Shown: positions 1 to 7,390 of the stretch, piece by piece | Position numbering within the stretch: the first letter of the stretch is position 1 | Layout: the number at the start of each line of letters is the position of its first letter | From: Alphaproteobacteria bacterium | GTDB lineage: Bacteria; Pseudomonadota; Alphaproteobacteria; RF32; CAG-239 | NCBI GenBank assembly: GCA_020025875.1 | Contig: JAHHRI010000010.1 | Span: forward strand, 1-39,826 | Direction: 5' to 3' | DNA: 39,826 bases | Position numbers and translations under genes: made by a program | The notes under the pieces: model-generated | The model's database searches: none | Seen by the model: only the letters and a program-made list of their open reading frames with translations | Told to the model about the DNA's origin: nothing

Positions 1-73
1 GATTTTTCCTTTTGAGTATAAAGTCAATCTGTGAGAAATGCAAAAAAAATATGAAAAATTTTGAAAAAAAAGC

Positions 74-101
74 TTGCAAATTTTTTTGCGTATGGTATTA
101 A
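74..101 (+). promoter_or_regulatory. Predicted promoter of tRNA-Gly
   Basis: A TTGCAA box (74-79) and a TATTAA box (96-101) are separated by 16 bp, with the tRNA starting 20 bases downstream. The same CTTGCA-type -35 with a 16-bp gap precedes tRNA-Ser, dnaJ and the cysteine-rich secreted protein gene. This resembles a housekeeping sigma-70 promoter. It is read by eye only. Confidence 0.55.
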
Positions 102-120
102 ATATCTCGCATCAGATGAT

Positions 121-195
121 GCGGGCGTAGCTCAGGGGTAGAGCGCAACCTTGCCAAGGTTGATGTCGAGGGTTCGAATCCCTTCACCCGCTCCA
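121..195 (+). tRNA. tRNA-Gly (anticodon GCC)
   Basis: A full cloverleaf can be drawn. The acceptor arm is GCGGGCG/CACCCGC, the D arm is GCTC...GAGC with a short loop, and the anticodon loop reads TTGCCAA, giving GCC. The T arm is GAGGG/CCCTT around TTCGAAT. The discriminator base is T, and CCA is encoded at 193-195. One acceptor pair is irregular: C6 faces A67, and G49 faces T65 as a wobble. A terminator hairpin lies 40 bases downstream. Confidence 0.97.
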
Positions 196-235
196 ATTCT
201 TAAAGCAAAAACAATAGCTTGCAAAAGAGTTTTTC

Positions 236-264
236 AAGAGGTTTGTATAAAACCTCTTTTTTTT
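236..264 (+). terminator. Rho-independent terminator after tRNA-Gly
   Basis: A 9-bp stem, AAGAGGTTT (236-244) with AAACCTCTT (250-258), has a 5-base loop and is followed by a run of T. It would end the tRNA-Gly transcript. Confidence 0.85.
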
Positions 265-343
265 GTACCCTGAAAACCCTCGGCTAGGCCGGTGGTTTCT
301 TTTTTTGTTCTAAATTAACAGGAGGATTTCTGTTTGTTTTTCA

Positions 344-538
344 ATGTGTTGTTATTGAAAAGCTCAAGACGCACGTTTTTTTTGCTTTGCATTTGCGCCA
401 AAATCAGTTTTTGAAGATTGTGCGGAATATGGAGAAAAGCACCGTTTCGGAGTCGCTTTAAGATGTAAAGATTGGCAAAATGACCTCATGTCGGCTCATT
501 TAATGGGGTGGCAAAAATGGCCGACAGCCGAGGATTGA
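344..538 (+). pseudogene. Probable gene remnant with an in-frame stop
   Basis: From an ATG at 344 the frame reads four codons (M-C-C-Y), meets TGA at 356-358, then stays open for 59 codons to a TGA at 536-538. The open part looks protein-like, with residues such as EDCAEYGEKHRFGVALR and W-Q-K-W-P near its end, but has no start codon near its beginning. An AGGAGG sits at 320-325, farther than usual from the ATG. A strong terminator begins 2 bases after the last TGA, which suggests a real former gene end. I do not recognise the family. It could instead be a short gene with an unseen start, or chance. Confidence 0.3.
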
Positions 539-540
539 GC

Positions 541-569
541 AAAAACAATGCGACAGCGCATTGTTTTTT
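541..569 (+). terminator. Strong rho-independent terminator
   Basis: A 12-bp stem, AAAAACAATGCG (541-552) with CGCATTGTTTTT (557-568), has a 4-base loop and ends in a T run. It directly follows the last stop of the probable remnant at 344-538. Confidence 0.8.
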
Positions 570-900
570 AAGTAGGTGTCGTGTTCTTTGGTGTGGGGAC
601 GGCGGGCTCCTCACTCGGCTTATGTTTGGCAATTTCCCTGCTGTTTGTCGTCAATAATGTGGCCGGTTTGAATCTTTAAAAGGTAGGACAACCGTTTTTT
701 TATAACTTGCATTGTTTTTTATCCGCAAGGCTATCGGCATCTTTTTTGGTGCTTCACAATTTGGGATAAATAGCATTTCCGGCAATCTTACTGAAGGGAG
801 GGTGTTGGGGCTTTGCCAGCGGCGGTTCTTTGCCGGCACACATATGTGAAGTGCCAACACATTTTGTTTGAACAAGAAGGGGGTGATTTGCCGGCGGATA
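570..900. other. Intergenic stretch without a convincing gene
   Basis: Between the terminator at 541-569 and the end of the Fic gene I find no frame with protein-like composition, start and ribosome site. A minus-strand frame (651-977) is open but overlaps the Fic gene and reads like chance. The only local structure is a short palindrome, CACATATGTG, near 840. The stretch may be decayed DNA. Confidence 0.4.
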
Positions 901-1863
901 TTATTGAGCTTTGATGTACCATGTGCCGCGAGCCGAACCGTGGCGGACGAGGTATCCTCCGCGAACAAGTGAGGCAAGATGTTTTTTGACGGTATTGATA
1001 TTTGCGCCGCTGCCTTCAGTTGCCGATTTTAGTGTCACACGTCCTTTTTCTTCTGCCAGTTCCAATATTTGTGCCGACAGTTCCGGCAGTTTGCCATAGC
1101 TGATGCCGACAGATTCCGTTCGTTCTTTTATTTGTTTTTGTTGGCGTTGAATGGTGTGCAGAAAAAACAGCAGCCATTCGTCATATTGCGGCATTGCTGT
1201 TGTCAAGCTGTCTTGCACCTGTCGCAGGCAACGGTAGTATTCGTCCTTATTGTCTTCGATTGCGGCTTCAAACGAAGACAGGCGCAAGTGGGTGTAGCCG
1301 GCTTTGAGAAGCAGCAAAAGAACTAAGGCGCGCACCAAACGGCTGTTGCCGTCTTGAAAGGGGTGGATCACAAGAAAATGAACCATAAACAGGGCAATAA
1401 CCGGTAACGGGTGGCATTTTTTGCTTTCCAGACAGTTGCGAGTCCATTCAAGCAGGCGGTGCATCAACTGCGGCGTTTCAAAAGGGCTGGCGGTTTCCAA
1501 AAAAATGTCGATCGGCCGTCCGTCTATGGTTTTGGAATAGATGGGGTTTAAGCGTTGTTTGTATTCGCCTTTTTCTTTTTCGTCGATCAGAGAATCGGCC
1601 ATCAGCAGTTTATGCAGCTTTTTGACAGAAGTTTCAAAGAAAATTATTTCTTCATAATGATTGACAATTTGCTCCAATAGTTGACGGTAATTGTGCTTTT
1701 CTTGTGTGTCGGCAATGCTTTCGTTTATGGCGCGTTGCCATAGGCGTTTGGCAAGTGCGGCATTGATATTGTCGCGGCCTTGCCAATATCCGCAAAACTT
1801 ATCGATGGAGGCAATGGCGCAAAGTGCCGGCTGGCTGATGGGCAAATCTTCGATATTGATCAT
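901..1863 (-). CDS. Fic-domain protein with C-terminal winged helix
   Basis: This is a Fic-family protein of 320 residues from the ATG at 1863. Fic enzymes usually transfer AMP from ATP to a hydroxyl of a target protein. The active-site motif HPFQDGNSRLVR (about residues 167-178) is complete: catalytic His, the DGN loop and the closing Arg. The last 60 or so residues look like a winged helix-turn-helix (TLKSATEGSGANINTVKKHL), as in COG3177-type Fic proteins. I do not see a clean [S/T]xxxE[G/N] inhibitory motif in the N-terminal part. A TTG at 1923 would add 20 residues, but that segment is a phased repeat resembling an operator, so the ATG is preferred. No antitoxin-like partner is adjacent. 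Confidence 0.9.
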   Translation of the reverse strand: MINIEDLPISQPALCAIASIDKFCGYWQGRDNINAALAKRLWQRAINESIADTQEKHNYRQLLEQIVNHYEEIIFFETSVKKLHKLLMADSLIDEKEKGEYKQRLNPIYSKTIDGRPIDIFLETASPFETPQLMHRLLEWTRNCLESKKCHPLPVIALFMVHFLVIHPFQDGNSRLVRALVLLLLLKAGYTHLRLSSFEAAIEDNKDEYYRCLRQVQDSLTTAMPQYDEWLLFFLHTIQRQQKQIKERTESVGISYGKLPELSAQILELAEEKGRVTLKSATEGSGANINTVKKHLASLVRGGYLVRHGSARGTWYIKAQ

Positions 1864-1868
1864 TTTGG

Positions 1869-1914
1869 TTTCCGCTGATATCCGATAATATAAAATATTA
1901 TCCGTTATTATCCG
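1869..1914 (-). promoter_or_regulatory. Phased TATCCG repeats, likely fic operator
   Basis: On the plus strand TATCCG occurs at 1879, 1899 and 1909, and TTTCCG at 1869, so all start on a 10-bp register. The vacant slot at 1889 holds TATAAA. An inverted repeat, GATAATAT (1884-1891) with ATATTATC (1895-1902), overlaps them. The cluster lies just upstream of the preferred fic start. The simplest reading is autoregulation by the protein's own winged helix, which is an inference. Confidence 0.5.
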
Positions 1915-1926
1915 ATTTGGCAAGTG

Positions 1927-2298
1927 TTATTTGGGCATTTGCGTCAGCCGTTCTTCCCATTCTTGTTCTCTAAAACCGATGAGAACAAAATTTTTGCCAA
2001 TCAACAGCGGGCGTTTAACCAACATACCGTCTGATGCCAAAATAGCGTATAGCTCATCTTCGCTGAGATTGGCCCATTTGTCTTTTAAGCCGAGCGCTTT
2101 GTATTTGAGGCCGCTGGTGTTGAAAAAGCTTTTCAGCGGTTTGTCGCTTTGTGCGTTCCATGCTTTGAGTTCATCTGCGTTCGGGCGGTTTTCGACAATG
2201 TGGCGAGATTTGAAACATATCCCGTTTTTTTCCAGCCAATTACGGGCTTTTTGACAAGTGGAACATTTGGGATATTCCAGAAACAGAAGTTCATTCAT
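1927..2298 (-). CDS. ArsC/Spx-family thioredoxin-fold protein
   Basis: At 123 residues it fits the ArsC/Spx/YffB family. Residues 12-15 form a CSTC motif, and KRPLLIG near residue 95 is the cis-proline region of this fold. Members include glutaredoxin-dependent arsenate reductases, the RNA-polymerase regulator Spx and the uncharacterised YffB group. The sequence alone does not separate these, although this length and a CxxC near the start fit YffB/ArsC-like reductases better than Spx in a proteobacterium. AGAGGA lies just before the ATG. No other arsenic genes are near. The fic gene follows on the same strand after a gap filled by its operator-like repeats. Confidence 0.85.
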   Translation of the reverse strand: MNELLFLEYPKCSTCQKARNWLEKNGICFKSRHIVENRPNADELKAWNAQSDKPLKSFFNTSGLKYKALGLKDKWANLSEDELYAILASDGMLVKRPLLIGKNFVLIGFREQEWEERLTQMPK

Positions 2299-2367
2299 AT
2301 CATCCTCTTTGGGGTTGGTTGGATATTGATTTTAATATTAGCTTTTTCTTTTTTGTTCGGCAATCTT

Positions 2368-2402
2368 TAAAAGAAAAGAAGCTCTGTTTTTCAACAGAGC
2401 TC
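2368..2402 (-). terminator. Terminator of the lysozyme gene
   Basis: The arms AGCTCTGTT (2380-2388) and AACAGAGCT (2393-2401) form a 9-bp stem with a 4-base loop. Read on the minus strand it is followed by a T-rich run, placing it directly after the lysozyme stop at 2408. Confidence 0.8.
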
Positions 2403-2407
2403 CGTTT

Positions 2408-3403
2408 TCAGATGATGTCAACGACCCTTTTGTTTGTTCCCTGATTTTCGTTCAGGAAGCGGTTTAGGGTATCCTGATCGAATCTGTATGAGTAAAAACC
2501 ATCCCTGTCCGGGTGGCTGCTCATATAGTAATCGTTCAGACTAGAGGAATTGTAGAAGCCTGCAGGCTCCAGTTGAAGGATGTCATCTACGGTTAGATAA
2601 CCGCAAAAAATGGCGCCTTCAATCCAGCGGCGTTTCAAAAGACCATCTGCCTTTTTGCCCGCCGATCGGTAAAATTCCGTCATTTTACGCGCAGATTCCC
2701 GTGGGGATTCGTTGTCGTTCAAAGCTTGTAAAAAAGCGCAAGGACGACCGCTTCCTTTCTTGTCGGCAAAATTGCCGCCGCCGATGTTGTAGATAAACAG
2801 GCAAGTGGCCAGCATTTCTTCTTCGGAAAGCTCCCTTTCGACATATTTGTCTATAATAGGGAATACATAGCTGCGCAGATGGTGTCTGACACAAGTTTGC
2901 GCTTCTTCTTTAGAAATGCTCTCGTTGGAGGCAACCCGTCGACCGTTTGTATAGCCGGTTGTTCCGTATCCGATTGTCCATCTCGCTCCGCAGAAATACG
3001 AGTTTGGAAAATAGTTTTCCAAATAGGCGATACAGGCAATCAATTTGTCTTCCAGACTTTGATAGACCATGCCGTTCAAACGGACGGTTTGCGAACGGTC
3101 AAAAGTGTTTTTCGGCATTTTGATCACGGTGTTGTCATTGTTGCTTATAATGGCTTTTTTTATCGTGATTTTTTCCGCTGTTTCGACCGGTTCGGGCAAA
3201 GCGCAGTCATATGCCAAGGTTGCTTCCGTTGTTGTTTGAACGGTGTTTGCGTTAACAACGGCAACATCTGCGGTAACGGTTGTCATTGTGGCCGGCTTGT
3301 GTTCGTCGGCAGATGCCGATTTGAAAAAAACGAGTATGTCATCTTGACAGATACATACCAAAACGGTCAGCATACCGAGTGCGTAAAGTAAATATGATTT
3401 CAT
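2408..3403 (-). CDS. Exported GH24-type lysozyme (muramidase)
   Basis: This is a predicted peptidoglycan-cleaving lysozyme of 331 residues. An N-terminal hydrophobic segment (about residues 4-27) is a signal peptide or anchor, followed by a Thr/Val/Ala-rich linker to about residue 110. The GH24 core has WTIGYGTTG at 142-150 and FIYNIGGGNF, matching the conserved TIGYG and N-x-G-x-G-x-F blocks of T4/P22-type lysozymes. The proposed catalytic Glu is E129. Eight residues later, where T4 lysozyme has Asp20, there is C138, and T143 follows. An E-D/C-T arrangement is known among phage endolysins of this family. About 60 residues beyond the core are unexplained. It stands alone, divergent from the beta-barrel gene, so a resident cell-wall enzyme is more likely than a phage lysis cassette. 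Confidence 0.8.
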   Translation of the reverse strand: MKSYLLYALGMLTVLVCICQDDILVFFKSASADEHKPATMTTVTADVAVVNANTVQTTTEATLAYDCALPEPVETAEKITIKKAIISNNDNTVIKMPKNTFDRSQTVRLNGMVYQSLEDKLIACIAYLENYFPNSYFCGARWTIGYGTTGYTNGRRVASNESISKEEAQTCVRHHLRSYVFPIIDKYVERELSEEEMLATCLFIYNIGGGNFADKKGSGRPCAFLQALNDNESPRESARKMTEFYRSAGKKADGLLKRRWIEGAIFCGYLTVDDILQLEPAGFYNSSSLNDYYMSSHPDRDGFYSYRFDQDTLNRFLNENQGTNKRVVDII

Positions 3404-3555
3404 CTATACAATTTTCTAAAATAATTAACAATATTATGATAAACGCCATTATTTTATATCTTTTGCAGAATTTTGTCAACAAACAGCTTTTAGAGTTTCT
3501 TAATTTATTAATGCTAAACAGGATATTAGTTTTAATTTTAAAAGGATTGACTGAA

Positions 3556-4146
3556 ATGAAAAAAATTGGGTTGCTCGCAGCGGTACTGTGCCTGTTTTCG
3601 TCCAATGCCGATGCATTTTTACTTTCTCCGTACATAGGAGCCGACTATAACTATTCTTCGCTCAACATGGGGCGCGCAAACGAAGAACTCTATGCCGACA
3701 ATTTCAATTCTTTGGGAGTGACCGCCGGCGTTAAGCTGTTGAGTTTTCTGTCTGTGGAGGGTTTTTATCAGCAGTCGGAAAACAAAGACAATACGGTGCG
3801 GAACCATTTTGTCGAAGGTGATCAATTTTCCTCTAAGCTCAAGCTGAAGTCCTACGGCGTTGATCTGGTGAGTGATGTCATCAATCTGGGGATTGTGGAG
3901 GTTTTATCTTCCGTCGGCTATGCTTATTATGATGCCGATGTCGTCAATACGCTCCGAGTTAACGGGGCGGCAAACGCTCGCAAGTCTTTTAGCGAAGAAG
4001 GAAACGGGCTGCGCTTGGGAATCGGGGGACAGATTAACCCGCTGCCGTCGCTGGGCATTCGCGCCATGTTTCGTTATACGGTAACCGATTTGGATACCGT
4101 CAAGAATATGAAAGAAGTTACCGTCGGCATACGCTACTATTTTTAG
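3556..4146 (+). CDS. Outer-membrane beta-barrel protein
   Basis: The product is 196 residues from the ATG at 3556, which has AAAGGA nine bases upstream. A signal peptide (K-K near the start, a hydrophobic core, SSNADA at about 13-18) precedes the mature part. The rest alternates polar and hydrophobic residues and ends in TVGIRYYF. A terminal aromatic Phe is the usual signal recognised by the BAM machinery. Size and ending fit an 8-stranded Opa/OmpA-like barrel, as in porin-family surface proteins. The exact role is not visible. The frame is open further upstream, but that part is AT-rich promoter DNA without a ribosome site. A terminator follows at 4166. Confidence 0.85.
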   Translation: MKKIGLLAAVLCLFSSNADAFLLSPYIGADYNYSSLNMGRANEELYADNFNSLGVTAGVKLLSFLSVEGFYQQSENKDNTVRNHFVEGDQFSSKLKLKSYGVDLVSDVINLGIVEVLSSVGYAYYDADVVNTLRVNGAANARKSFSEEGNGLRLGIGGQINPLPSLGIRAMFRYTVTDLDTVKNMKEVTVGIRYYF

Positions 4147-4165
4147 CTGCACCTTTTCGGACACA

Positions 4166-4193
4166 GACCCTCAAATATAATTTGGGGGTCTTT
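4166..4193 (+). terminator. Terminator after beta-barrel gene
   Basis: A 10-bp stem, GACCCTCAAA (4166-4175) with TTTGGGGGTC (4181-4190) including one wobble, is followed by TTTAAATTT. Confidence 0.7.
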
Positions 4194-4297
4194 AAATTTC
4201 TATAGTTTTGTAAAAATTTTTGTTTTTTTAATGCATTATTCAAAATAATGATTTAATTAAAATAAGTCTTTATTTATTAAATCATATAAGCTATTGT

Positions 4298-4312
4298 TCA
4301 ACCTTGGGTTGA
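4298..4312 (+). promoter_or_regulatory. Inverted repeat upstream of the LysR gene
   Basis: TCAACC-TTG-GGTTGA is a perfect 6-bp inverted repeat 15 bases before the LysR-type start. LysR regulators often bind such interrupted dyads in their own promoter. The closeness to the ribosome site would suit repression or an mRNA hairpin. It is suggestive only. Confidence 0.35.
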
Positions 4313-4327
4313 GTTAGTGAGGGTGTT

Positions 4328-5209
4328 ATGATTACTAAAAAGTCACTACAGAATTTGAACGGACTTTTAATGTTATCGGCGATAGCCAAATACCAGAGCA
4401 AACGAAAAGTGGCGGAAGTCACCAATAGCTCCATTGATACGGTTAACAAATATATTTCTAATCTGGAGCAGGTTTTGGGGGTGCAATTGGTTGTCAACAG
4501 CGCAAAGGGAACATATTTGACCAGACGCGCGGCATCTATCGTAGAGCAGGTTGAAAACTTGCAAACATTGCTTGATAAAATTTACAGTCCGCTTGACTAT
4601 GACAGCAGATACAAGGGCAGCGTGTGCGTTTGTTTGCCGTTGATGGTAAGTACGGCGTTGTTTCCCTGCGGCGTTACCAGTCTTTGCGAGGCATATCCCG
4701 ACATTCGCGTCATTTCGCTGACAACGCTCGGTTCGCCAAATTACCGAGAAATGGGAATTGACTTTGGCATTGTGACAAAACTGCCGGAGTCTGTTAAAGA
4801 TTTTTCGCTTTTGTATAAGAAAAATATTGAATGCCGCTTTTTTGCGGTGGCAGACTATCTGGACAAATACGGAATGCCGAAGAACTTGAACGATTTGTTG
4901 GAAAATCATCGAATTGTTGACGGTTTACAAAACGAAAACTATGTTCCGGGGTGGAAAAAACTGATGCTTAGAGCCAAAAACATCAGTTTTTCTTCAAATT
5001 CCACTTTTGCCGTGGTGGAGGCTATCCGCCATGGAGCGGGAATCGGGCTGATGCCGCGGCTGTTTCAGGGAGCGGGGCTGGTTTGTCTGGATCAGCTGGA
5101 CGGCGGCTTGCAGATGCCGGTTTATCTGATTGTCAATAATTGCACCAAGGATATTCCGCGGGTTAAAATCGTTACCGAATATTATAAGGCGGCACTTGAC
5201 CGTATTTGA
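4328..5209 (+). CDS. LysR-family transcriptional regulator
   Basis: At 293 residues it has the standard LysR length. The N-terminal winged helix (about 8-65) includes RKVAEVTNSSIDTVNKYISNLE, with the usual start SLQNLNGLLMLSAI. The C-terminal part (about 90-290) looks like a periplasmic-binding-protein effector domain, with blocks such as AIRHGAGIGLMPRL. The ligand and targets cannot be read. GAGGG lies about five bases before the ATG. The 3' end overlaps the 3' end of hydF by 28 bp in convergent orientation. That layout gives no evidence that it controls hydF. Confidence 0.92.
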   Translation: MITKKSLQNLNGLLMLSAIAKYQSKRKVAEVTNSSIDTVNKYISNLEQVLGVQLVVNSAKGTYLTRRAASIVEQVENLQTLLDKIYSPLDYDSRYKGSVCVCLPLMVSTALFPCGVTSLCEAYPDIRVISLTTLGSPNYREMGIDFGIVTKLPESVKDFSLLYKKNIECRFFAVADYLDKYGMPKNLNDLLENHRIVDGLQNENYVPGWKKLMLRAKNISFSSNSTFAVVEAIRHGAGIGLMPRLFQGAGLVCLDQLDGGLQMPVYLIVNNCTKDIPRVKIVTEYYKAALDRI

Positions 5210-6411
5210 GCCGTTAACGGTTCCGCAATACGTTCAAGCAAGCCACGGGTTTTGGAGATGACAATGCCGTAGTTGGTGATGGCTATTTTGCGACGCTCGC
5301 ACTCTTTGATCCGACGGATCATTTCTGTGCGGTTGAGCATACAGGCGCCACAATGGACAACCAGAGCGTATTGCTCCAAATTTTCGGGAAAATCGCTGCC
5401 CGAACAAAAGTCAAACTCTAGATTAAGGCCGGTGTATTGTTTGAGCCATGCGGGTATTTTTATTCTGCCGATGTCGTCACATTGAATGTGGTGCGAACAG
5501 GCTTCGGCAATCAAGATTCGGTCGTGGTCTTTCAGGGTGTCTATTTTTTCCGCGCCACGGAGAAAGGTGCCGATGTTGCCTTTGTATCGGGCAAACAGGG
5601 CAGAAAAAGTGGTCAGTTTAATTTCGGGCGGAACATCGGCGGCGGCTTTCATCACCACTTGCGAATCGGTAATGACCAATGACGGCGCTTTTTTCAGACC
5701 GGCTAATGTTTCTTTCAGCTCATTTTCTTTGGTTACAATGGCAACCGCGTTGCGATCAAGGATTTCCCGCAAGATTTGCACTTGCGGCAAAATCAGCCGT
5801 CCTTTGGGAGCAGAAAGATCTATCGGCACAACCAACAACACGGTGCTTCCGGCACCGATCAGATCGCCTGCCAACAGCGGATCTTCTTTGAACTCTGCCG
5901 GCATTAAGCGAATCATTTCTGCTTTCAGGTCGTCGGTGCCTTGTCCGGTGGCGGCAGAAATTTCCACATAAGGTAAACCTTTTTCCGTGCAGTAGGTGCG
6001 ATCTTGAGGACTGATGGGTTTTAGGTCGCATTTGTTAAACGCCATAACAAAGGGAATGTCCGTTCGTTGCATTTCCGCAATCATTTCCTTTTCTTTTTCT
6101 CCCAGTCCCTGTTCGGAAACGGTAATAACCGCCAAGTCTGTTTTGAAGAGAATTTTGCGTGTTGCGCCAATCCTTAGCTTGCCGAGGTCGCCTTCGTCAT
6201 CCAGTCCGGCTGTGTCGTAAAAGGTAACGGGGCCAAGCGGCAAAAGCTCATAAGCTTTGGCAATGGCGTCGGTTGTGGTCCCCGGTCGGGGAGAAACGAT
6301 GGATACTTCTTGTCCGGTGAGGGCATTAATCAGAGAAGATTTGCCGGCATTGCGACGGCCGATGATGGTGATAACGGCCCGCAAGGCACGGGGAGCGGTG
6401 TTTTCGTTCAT
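5182..6411 (-). CDS. hydF: [FeFe]-hydrogenase maturation GTPase HydF
   Basis: HydF is the scaffold that carries the 2Fe precursor of the H-cluster and loads it into apo-hydrogenase, working with the radical-SAM enzymes HydE and HydG. Here it has 409 residues. The P-loop GRRNAGKSS is at 18-26, followed by PRPGTTTD, DTAGLDDEG and NKCD as GTPase motifs. The iron-sulfur signature is C305-x-H307, 45 residues, then H353-C354-x-x-C357, which matches the family pattern. The ATG at 6411 has AGGA eight bases upstream, whereas an upstream frame to 6501 lacks a good start. HydE and HydG are not in this window. The substrate enzyme is presumably hndD at 22573-24342. Confidence 0.95.
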   Translation of the reverse strand: MNENTAPRALRAVITIIGRRNAGKSSLINALTGQEVSIVSPRPGTTTDAIAKAYELLPLGPVTFYDTAGLDDEGDLGKLRIGATRKILFKTDLAVITVSEQGLGEKEKEMIAEMQRTDIPFVMAFNKCDLKPISPQDRTYCTEKGLPYVEISAATGQGTDDLKAEMIRLMPAEFKEDPLLAGDLIGAGSTVLLVVPIDLSAPKGRLILPQVQILREILDRNAVAIVTKENELKETLAGLKKAPSLVITDSQVVMKAAADVPPEIKLTTFSALFARYKGNIGTFLRGAEKIDTLKDHDRILIAEACSHHIQCDDIGRIKIPAWLKQYTGLNLEFDFCSGSDFPENLEQYALVVHCGACMLNRTEMIRRIKECERRKIAITNYGIVISKTRGLLERIAEPLTAQIRSSAAL

Positions 6412-6541
6412 GTCCGATGTCCTGAAAAAGATAATGATCCGATCTGTCGTCGTGCGGCATTTCGCATTCCGTACAATAGCAAAAAAACGATAAACTGGCA
6501 ACGTTTAATTAAAAATCTTGCAAGGAATATGAAAATAATTC

Positions 6542-6570
6542 TTGCAATCAATCGCATTTGCTTTTAATAA
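6542..6570 (+). promoter_or_regulatory. Predicted promoter of tRNA-Ser
   Basis: TTGCAA (6542-6547) is followed after 16 or 17 bp by TTAATA/TAATAA (6564-6570), and tRNA-Ser begins 14 bases later. It is the same form as the tRNA-Gly promoter. Confidence 0.5.
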
Positions 6571-6583
6571 AGAAATGTTTTGT

Positions 6584-6675
6584 GGATGAGTGGCAGAGAG
6601 GCTGAATGCGCGCGACTCGAAATCGTGTATACGGGGTGACTCGTATCGGGGGTTCAAATCCCTCCTCATCCGCCA
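6584..6675 (+). tRNA. tRNA-Ser (anticodon CGA)
   Basis: The acceptor arm is GGATGAG/CTCATCC with discriminator G and encoded CCA (6673-6675). The anticodon loop is CTCGAAA, giving CGA, with the stem CGCGA/TCGTG. A long variable arm, TACGGGGTGACTCGTA, marks a class II tRNA. The T loop is TTCAAAT. A terminator follows at 6686. Confidence 0.97.
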
Positions 6676-6685
6676 TTTTATTTGG

Positions 6686-6713
6686 AAAGACACCCGATTG
6701 CGGTGTCTTTTTT
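6686..6713 (+). terminator. Terminator after tRNA-Ser
   Basis: A 9-bp stem, AAAGACACC (6686-6694) with GGTGTCTTT (6702-6710), has a 7-base loop and continues into T residues. Confidence 0.85.
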
Positions 6714-6826
6714 CGTATGCGGGGAAAGTGCCCGCGCTGGTTTGTAATATTTTATAATTTTTGTTGATTTGCCAATTACGGGTCGCTGTTTCATACTCGG
6801 AAGCCGATAATGTAAGGAGTTAGATT

Positions 6827-7390
6827 ATGAAACATGGAAAAAATTTTATCATAGGGGAATATGTGATTATCAAAAAACCGGAACTGGTCGAGGTAGGTGA
6901 CAATGTGCGGATTGCCGACTTTTGCCGTATTTCGTCTGCTTGTAAAATCGGTTCCGACTGTGAAATTGCTCCGGGTACCTACATAGCCGGCGGTGATGGC
7001 AAATATACTTTTGAAATGGATAGTTATTCCAGTTTGGCAGCCGGTGTCAAAATATGGTTGTCAAGTAATGATTATGTCAACGAGCTGATCACTCATTCCG
7101 TACCCTATGTTAAAGAGATTCAAGGCAATGTGCGCTTGGGAAAATATACCGGCGTCGGAACCAATTCCGTAATTATGCCCGATAACGATATTCCCGAAGG
7201 CGTGGCCATCGGCGCACTGAGTTTTGTGCCCTCGGGTTATCAGTTTGTACCATGGACGGTTTATGCCGGACAACCTATCCGTCCGGTCAAAAAACGCAAT
7301 CGTGCCAATATTATGCGCACATTGATGAAAATCGGCAGTCTTGAAACTTCCGAAGATATAAATGAGGAGGAAAGATTATGTGCGGAATAG
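6827..7390 (+). CDS. Left-handed beta-helix acyltransferase
   Basis: At 187 residues it resembles hexapeptide-repeat O- or N-acyltransferases, usually trimers that use acetyl-CoA. Repeats of the [LIV]-G-x-x-x-x type run through it (for example VEVGDNVRIADFCRISSACKIGSDCEIAPG is of this kind, in two stretches). The C-terminal half has RLGKYTGVGTNSVIMPD and VYAGQPIRPVKKR, the usual closing blocks. H90 within LITHSVP could be the catalytic His. TAAGGAG precedes the ATG. The last 13 bases overlap glmS, so the two are translated together, suggesting a role in amino-sugar or surface-glycan synthesis. The substrate is unknown. Confidence 0.82.
   Translation: MKHGKNFIIGEYVIIKKPELVEVGDNVRIADFCRISSACKIGSDCEIAPGTYIAGGDGKYTFEMDSYSSLAAGVKIWLSSNDYVNELITHSVPYVKEIQGNVRLGKYTGVGTNSVIMPDNDIPEGVAIGALSFVPSGYQFVPWTVYAGQPIRPVKKRNRANIMRTLMKIGSLETSEDINEEERLCAE

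Noticed and set aside
272..306. Second possible terminator after tRNA-Gly
   Set aside because: The arms pair only with a bulge and several mismatches; the terminator at 236-264 already serves the tRNA.
356..358. TGA read as Trp or selenocysteine in the 344-538 frame
   Set aside because: Trp is TGG and TGA ends many intact genes here (for example the LysR gene and hndA), and no selenocysteine hairpin is apparent.
651..977. Minus-strand open frame of 108 codons
   Set aside because: It starts inside the Fic gene, has no ribosome site and no recognisable protein character.
2408..3403. Prophage lysis cassette
   Set aside because: No holin, integrase, terminase or other phage gene lies nearby.
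3379..3555. N-terminal extension of the beta-barrel gene from a GTG
   Set aside because: The stretch is AT-rich promoter DNA; the signal peptide and ribosome site define the ATG at 3556.
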